Shown: one piece after another, positions 63,401-64,000 of the stretch
Position numbering within the stretch: position 1 is the stretch's first letter
How the letters are laid out: every line of letters begins with the position of its first letter
Assembly: GCA_019155185.1 (NCBI GenBank)
Contig: CM032813.1
Coordinates: 4,943,001-5,007,000, forward strand
DNA: 64,000 nt
Source: Beaufortia kweichowensis
Lineage: Eukaryota > Chordata > Actinopteri > Cypriniformes > Gastromyzontidae
Direction: 5' to 3'
The notes under the pieces: generated by a model
The model's input: only the letters and a program-made list of their open reading frames with translations
What the model was told of the DNA's origin: nothing
Database searches by the model: none
Position numbers and translations under genes: made by a program

Positions 63401-63991
63401 TTACTAGTTATATTATTGTAATGTCAGCTGTAATGTATTATATACAGTATATGTTTAATATAATACTACTTAACTGGATACACTTTAAAATACTGTATAA
63501 AAGAGACTACTAAGACTACTGTAATCTCTTTCTCAGAATGATCCAGGTTGAGCGGGAATCTGCCGAGCTGCGGGCAGATGAGATCGAGAGTCGTGTGAAC
63601 AGCGGCAGCATGGACGGGCTCAACGTGACCCTGCGACCGCGCTCCTCCATCCCCACCTCCGTCACCGCCCTCTCCTGGCCAGCTCCTCACCTCCCGTTAG
63701 CGGCCGGTCCACACCAAAGATGACATCTGGTTCAGCGGCCCACGAGTTAGGCATCATGACCCTGGTGAGACTGACTGCCTCTTATTCATCTGTGTTTTTA
63801 TACACAATCTAACAAAACAATCTGGACCTTAAAATCAATGGCTAACAACTTCTCCCTTATTTCCTTTTACTAACAATAAAAACACTGAATTACATGTCTA
63901 CTTGAATCTTTCCTTCTGCCTCTTTCCTAATTTCTCTACATTTTAACGCTATCAGCCTAGTGATCTAAGGAAACATCGCAGGAGAGTCGCT
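17933..63991 (+). CDS. ppfia4: ppfia4, liprin-alpha-4, 5' sixteen coding exons (gene runs off the window)
   Basis: The coding exons are 17,933-18,181; 50,215-50,316; 50,555-50,719; 51,018-51,092; 52,899-52,982; 56,093-56,314; 56,458-56,604; 57,087-57,221; 58,463-58,546; 59,733-59,864; 60,476-60,538; 61,020-61,111; 61,247-61,379; 62,020-62,246; 63,537-63,764; 63,956-63,991. They encode about 725 residues of an expected 1,200. Liprin-alphas are cytoplasmic scaffolds of the presynaptic active zone. Their coiled-coil N-terminal half, shown here, self-associates and binds partners such as ELKS and RIM. The three SAM domains that bind CASK and LAR-type phosphatases lie beyond the window. Assignment to paralogue 4 rests on VNMLDERDKLLESLRETQ, the HLQELLELAEQ form, RSHVGSATDLRFS, and the TMEM183A neighbour. 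Oddities are two GC donors (after exons 8 and 10) and a one-base frame break in exon 15. Paralogue 3 is the next possibility. Confidence 0.92.
18182..23261 (+). other. ppfia4 intron 1, part 1
   Basis: No exon was seen here. Apart from the inverted-repeat element at 21,022-21,290, the sequence is unique-looking and AT-rich. The short open frames lack splice context. Confidence 0.7.
21022..21290 (+). mobile_element. Non-autonomous inverted-repeat element (TTAA ends)
   Basis: The element starts ttaaaggtatagtttatcc and ends with the near-exact inverse (ggtaaactatccttttaa), giving terminal inverted repeats of about 24 bases. The inner part has the familiar cyprinid blocks gtggaacacaaaagaagat and catgagggtgagtaaat. 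There is no coding sequence. Both ends carry TTAA, as expected for piggyBac- or Kolobok-like transposition, but the superfamily is my inference. Related decayed copies lie at 9,112 and 32,585. Confidence 0.8.
23262..23747 (+). mobile_element. hAT-type non-autonomous element with 8-bp target duplication
   Basis: The element occupies 23,270-23,739 and is flanked by a perfect 8-bp direct repeat, attatgag (23,262-23,269 and 23,740-23,747). Its ends are inverted: tagggctg at the left and cagcccta at the right. Just inside are ggcgatatgg and blocks of gatcgataacgatat and its inverse. The interior contains no transposase frame. The 8-bp duplication is the hallmark of hAT elements, and the sequence type is common in cyprinid genomes. 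Confidence 0.88.
23748..30510 (+). other. ppfia4 intron 1, part 2
   Basis: This is non-coding apart from a TA microsatellite. I saw no exon with a supported phase and no recognised repeat family. The open frames are short and scattered. Confidence 0.65.
24936..24979 (+). repeat. (TA)n microsatellite
   Basis: This is an uninterrupted AT/TA run of about 44 bases in ppfia4 intron 1. Confidence 0.95.
30511..30627 (+). repeat. (CT)n and (CA)n compound microsatellite
   Basis: About 91 bases of uninterrupted CT (30,511-30,601) are followed by a short linker and a CA run (30,607-30,627). The repeat creates spurious Ser-Leu and Arg-Glu open frames on the two strands, which should not be annotated as genes. 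Confidence 0.97.
32585..32825 (+). mobile_element. Decayed copy of the TTAA inverted-repeat family
   Basis: The left end reads aaaggtgcagtatacccaaa and the right part catgaggttaagtaaatac then ttttcattgtggggctgca. These match the ends and the catgagggtgagtaaat block of the element at 21,022. The copy is old, and its ends are only partly inverted now. Confidence 0.55.
33468..33481 (+). promoter_or_regulatory. CTCF-like motif in ppfia4 intron 1
   Basis: The sequence ccagtagggggcga fits the CTCF core CCAGYAGGGGGCGC with one mismatch, in plus orientation. It is a motif match only. Confidence 0.4.
34045..34110 (+). repeat. 33-bp unit tandemly duplicated
   Basis: Two adjacent, apparently identical 33-base units (atgattatttctctaatata...) start at 34,045 and 34,078 and end in tttactaca. 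The lack of divergence suggests a recent event. Confidence 0.9.
35230..35357 (-). mobile_element. tRNA-derived SINE
   Basis: The minus strand reads tcctgtagctcaattggtag followed by agcat and then catgggtttgatctcaggga. This is a tRNA-like head with A-box and B-box resemblance, followed by a tRNA-unrelated body. It matches the widespread cyprinid SINE that begins cctgtagctcaattggtaga. It is not a functional tRNA gene because the 3' half does not fold back on the acceptor stem. Confidence 0.75.
36635..36880 (+). repeat. Cyprinid dispersed repeat (ggtcctggtaa family)
   Basis: Ordered blocks ggtcctggtaaaccct, ctttgtggggcc, tttgtccccattaggc, gcttataaatcatactgaat, gtgagggttaggttttta, aaagtccccataaaac and caacatgtgggtgt match a dispersed repeat I know from zebrafish and carp introns. 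It is non-coding, and its boundaries are approximate. Confidence 0.7.
39179..39192 (+). promoter_or_regulatory. CTCF-like motif in ppfia4 intron 1
   Basis: The sequence tcacaagggggcac fits CCACNAGGGGGCAC with one mismatch. It is a motif match only. Confidence 0.35.
41500..41701 (+). promoter_or_regulatory. Candidate alternative ppfia4 promoter and 5' UTR
   Basis: This segment is immediately upstream of the candidate alternative first coding exon. It has several CpGs (gccggcgtcgaag near 41,542) in otherwise CpG-poor intron and a long pyrimidine tract (about 41,610-41,660) ending in an AG at 41,667-41,668. The tract could be a core promoter element or a splice acceptor. Used as an acceptor after exon 1 it would read into a TGA within six codons, which favours a separate transcript start. 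Confidence 0.35.
41702..41767 (+). CDS. ppfia4: Candidate alternative first coding exon of ppfia4
   Basis: An ATG with G at -3 opens 22 codons (begins MNLISQKIQL, ends FNTYMYQ) running without a stop into CAG|gtaagg, a strong splice donor. The exon ends in phase 0, exactly what exon 2 (EFATLTKEL...) requires. An in-frame stop lies upstream at 41,684-41,686, so this is the first possible start. The result would be a liprin-alpha-4 whose first 83 residues, part of the coiled coil, are replaced by 22 others. I do not recognise the peptide from the family, and transcription is not shown by sequence. Confidence 0.5.
42569..42680 (+). repeat. Dispersed repeat, copy B (first copy near 764)
   Basis: This is the partner of the segment at 764-870, sharing ccatctgtttatatttt and the later blocks in the same order and orientation. 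The family is not assigned. Confidence 0.55.
45763..45811 (+). repeat. SINE/LINE 3' tail fragment
   Basis: The sequence ttataagtcactttgaaaaa followed by gtgtctgctaaa is a decayed form of the teleost SINE tail (taagtcgctttggataaaag then cgtctgctaaa). The rest of the element is missing. Confidence 0.55.
50215..50316 (+). CDS. ppfia4: ppfia4 exon 2
   Basis: This exon has 34 codons (EFATLTKELNQCREQLLEKE... ending AERNNTR) between acceptor ttcaaag and donor gtgagt, phase 0 at both ends. It is part of the conserved liprin-alpha coiled coil. The form EFATLT is shared with human PPFIA4. Confidence 0.95.
50555..50719 (+). CDS. ppfia4: ppfia4 exon 3
   Basis: This exon has 55 codons ([20 protein letters not shown]... 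ending FEHHKALDEK) between acceptor ttctgcag and donor gtaagt. It is the most conserved N-terminal block of the family. Confidence 0.97.
51018..51092 (+). CDS. ppfia4: ppfia4 exon 4
   Basis: This exon has 25 codons (VRERLRVALERVTTLEGQLA... ending ATQE) between acceptor tgcacag and donor gtactg. It is coiled coil. Confidence 0.95.
51547..51946 (+). mobile_element. Inverted-repeat element (MITE-like) in ppfia4 intron 4
   Basis: The 400-base segment starts aagccctattcgcacgggat and ends with its inverse (atcccgtgtgaatagggctt). Allowing small differences, the terminal inverted repeats extend to about 30 bases (tagtattatct and agataataata). Inside, further copies of cccgtgcgaatcgg and cgtgcgaatgcgcc are present in both orientations. 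It has no coding frame. No clear target duplication was seen, so the superfamily is left open. Confidence 0.8.
52899..52982 (+). CDS. ppfia4: ppfia4 exon 5 (divergent linker)
   Basis: This exon has 28 codons (VVMLRQRKDGRSDGDVVERM then DSSKPTWK) between acceptor atgcttag and donor gtatgt, phase 0 at both ends. It corresponds to the variable stretch between coiled-coil blocks in liprin-alphas, so the support is phase, splice sites and position, not strong sequence conservation. Confidence 0.82.
53000..56050 (+). other. ppfia4 intron 5
   Basis: This 3.1-kb intron has no recognised exon, repeat family or RNA gene. The open frames in it are short and lack splice support. Confidence 0.6.
56093..56314 (+). 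CDS. ppfia4: ppfia4 exon 6
   Basis: This exon has 74 codons (RLPNGSIDAHDDNSRCVELQ... ending KHQRDIRE) between acceptor gtgacag and donor gttagg. The RLPNGSID start and the ELQELLDK and ATARKDLLKSEE blocks are typical of liprin-alpha. Confidence 0.96.
56458..56604 (+). CDS. ppfia4: ppfia4 exon 7
   Basis: This exon has 49 codons (AMAQKEDMEERITTLEKRYL... ending ATKDSLYRQ) between acceptor ttcgacag and donor gtacac. It is nearly invariant in the family. Confidence 0.97.
57087..57221 (+). CDS. ppfia4: ppfia4 exon 8, followed by a GC donor
   Basis: This exon has 45 codons (SEEKVRHLQELLELAEQRLQ... ending RVAALTK). The acceptor is tttttcag. The family boundary after LTK falls on AAG|gccagt, where the intron starts GC, not GT. 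No GT in range keeps the frame into exon 9. If the intron were retained, the frame would end four codons later (ASTQ then TAA). Confidence 0.93.
57443..57728 (+). repeat. 143-bp tandem duplication in ppfia4 intron 8
   Basis: Two adjacent copies of about 143 bases start near 57,443 and 57,586. The shared sequence runs from atatcagttattgtattata to gaaaaaaaacactcacat, with only a few substitutions and one extra T in the second copy. It is probably young. Confidence 0.92.
58463..58546 (+). CDS. ppfia4: ppfia4 exon 9
   Basis: This exon has 28 codons (AEERHGNIEERLRQLEAQLE... ending KNQELGR) between acceptor tcccgcag and donor gtgagg, phase 0. It is coiled coil conserved across the family. Confidence 0.96.
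59486..59500 (-). promoter_or_regulatory. CTCF-like motif, minus orientation, ppfia4 intron 9
   Basis: The minus strand reads ccaaaagagggcagt, a good match to CCANNAGRGGGCAG. It faces the plus-oriented site at 17,138. Confidence 0.4.
59733..59864 (+). CDS. ppfia4: ppfia4 exon 10, followed by a GC donor
   Basis: This exon has 44 codons (ARQREKMNEEHNKRLSDTVD... ending RMAALEDK). The acceptor is ccttttcag. The known boundary before NALI/NTLI falls on AAG|gcacgg, again GC, and the nearest GT is more than 20 bases on, past an in-frame TAA. Confidence 0.93.
60341..60405 (+). repeat. (GA)n microsatellite in ppfia4 intron 10
   Basis: This is an uninterrupted GA run of 65 bases, about 70 bases upstream of exon 11. 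It produces spurious Arg-Glu and Ser-Leu frames. Confidence 0.97.
60476..60538 (+). CDS. ppfia4: ppfia4 exon 11
   Basis: This exon has 21 codons (NALIHDLENSQKQMEEFHHT then K) between acceptor catccag and donor gtacca. It aligns with the ELESSQRQIEE region of human PPFIA4. Confidence 0.93.
60621..60849 (+). mobile_element. Inverted-repeat element with TTAA ends in ppfia4 intron 11
   Basis: The ends are ttaaagctgcaatctc and its partner inverse agactgtagctttaa. The interior is non-coding and AT-rich. Its type is common in cyprinid introns and, like the element at 21,022, it is bounded by TTAA. Confidence 0.7.
61020..61111 (+). CDS. ppfia4: ppfia4 exon 12
   Basis: This exon has 30 codons plus two bases (ERLIGEIEKLRAELDHMKRR... 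ending DGTHP and AG of an Arg codon) between acceptor ttctgtag and donor gtgaca. It exits in phase 2, matched by the next exon. Confidence 0.95.
61247..61379 (+). CDS. ppfia4: ppfia4 exon 13
   Basis: The exon completes the split Arg codon and encodes SHVGSATDLRFSVVEGQGDH... ending VALRDEPTK. The SHxGSAxDxRFS block is a signature shared with human PPFIA4. Donor is gtgtca, phase 0. Confidence 0.95.
62020..62246 (+). CDS. ppfia4: ppfia4 exon 14
   Basis: The exon encodes ILPMVEQDWDRS..., an acidic block (SDTELSDLDDEDRETIFSSA), then DMLSPSGHSDAQTLALMLQE and QLDAINEEI plus AG. Acceptor is tatttacag, donor gtgatc, and exit phase is 2. It is strongly conserved in the family. Confidence 0.96.
62600..63500 (+). 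other. ppfia4 intron 14, no recognised feature
   Basis: This is AT-rich intron sequence between exons 14 and 15. No exon, repeat family or RNA gene was recognised, and the open frames are chance ones. Confidence 0.55.
63537..63764 (+). CDS. ppfia4: ppfia4 exon 15, with a one-base frame break
   Basis: The exon starts by completing an Arg codon and encodes MIQVERESAELRADEIESRV... to IPTSVTA (through 63,669). From about 63,675 the family sequence continues in another frame (LASSSPPVSGRSTPK... ending LGIMTL), showing one base missing in between (ccctctcc region). Read as given, the frame runs into TGA at 63,721-63,723. The donor is gtgaga. With one base restored the exit phase becomes 0, as exon 16 needs. 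Confidence 0.9.
63956..63991 (+). CDS. ppfia4: ppfia4 exon 16 (36-nt small exon)
   Basis: This exon has twelve codons, PSDLRKHRRRVA, between acceptor ctatcag and donor gtaagt. It matches the PSDLRKHRRKIA exon of mammalian liprin-alphas, a known small exon with basic residues. The window ends nine bases into the next intron. Confidence 0.92.
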
Positions 63992-64000
63992 GTAAGTGTG

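Overview
This window looks like nuclear DNA of a teleost fish, most likely a cyprinid or close relative. It is AT-rich, has long introns with canonical vertebrate splice sites, and carries interspersed repeats familiar from carp and zebrafish genomes: short inverted-repeat elements ending in TTAA, a hAT-type element with an 8-bp target duplication, tRNA-derived SINE pieces, and long GA, CT and TA microsatellites. No bacterial, viral or CRISPR content was seen. Almost all long open frames are chance frames. The real coding sequence lies in short spliced exons, which I assembled by hand from splice sites, reading phase and family resemblance.

Layout. Positions 1-12,345 hold no exon I could recognise. 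The block is probably the first intron(s) of an unidentified minus-strand gene whose promoter and non-coding first exon lie at about 12,346-12,670. Positions 13,998-16,460 (minus strand) hold a complete eight-exon tmem183a gene encoding 360 residues, with a 3' UTR of about 1 kb. A compact promoter region at 16,461-17,930 separates it from a gene on the plus strand. That gene is ppfia4 (liprin-alpha-4), a presynaptic scaffold protein, and it fills the rest of the window. Its first coding exon is at 17,933-18,181, a 32-kb first intron follows, and fifteen further coding exons lie between 50,215 and 63,991. The window ends inside ppfia4, so the C-terminal SAM domains are not present.

The neighbourhood supports the identifications, because TMEM183A and PPFIA4 are also neighbours in human 1q32. 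Here they are head to head, whereas from memory they point the same way in human.

Points most worth a second look: (1) a candidate alternative first coding exon at 41,702-41,767, deep in intron 1, with a good start context, a strong donor and the correct phase for exon 2; (2) two introns that appear to start with GC instead of GT; (3) a one-base loss in exon 15 that breaks the frame and is either an assembly error or a real lesion; (4) a recent 143-bp tandem duplication in intron 8. I found no clearly undescribed multi-gene system.
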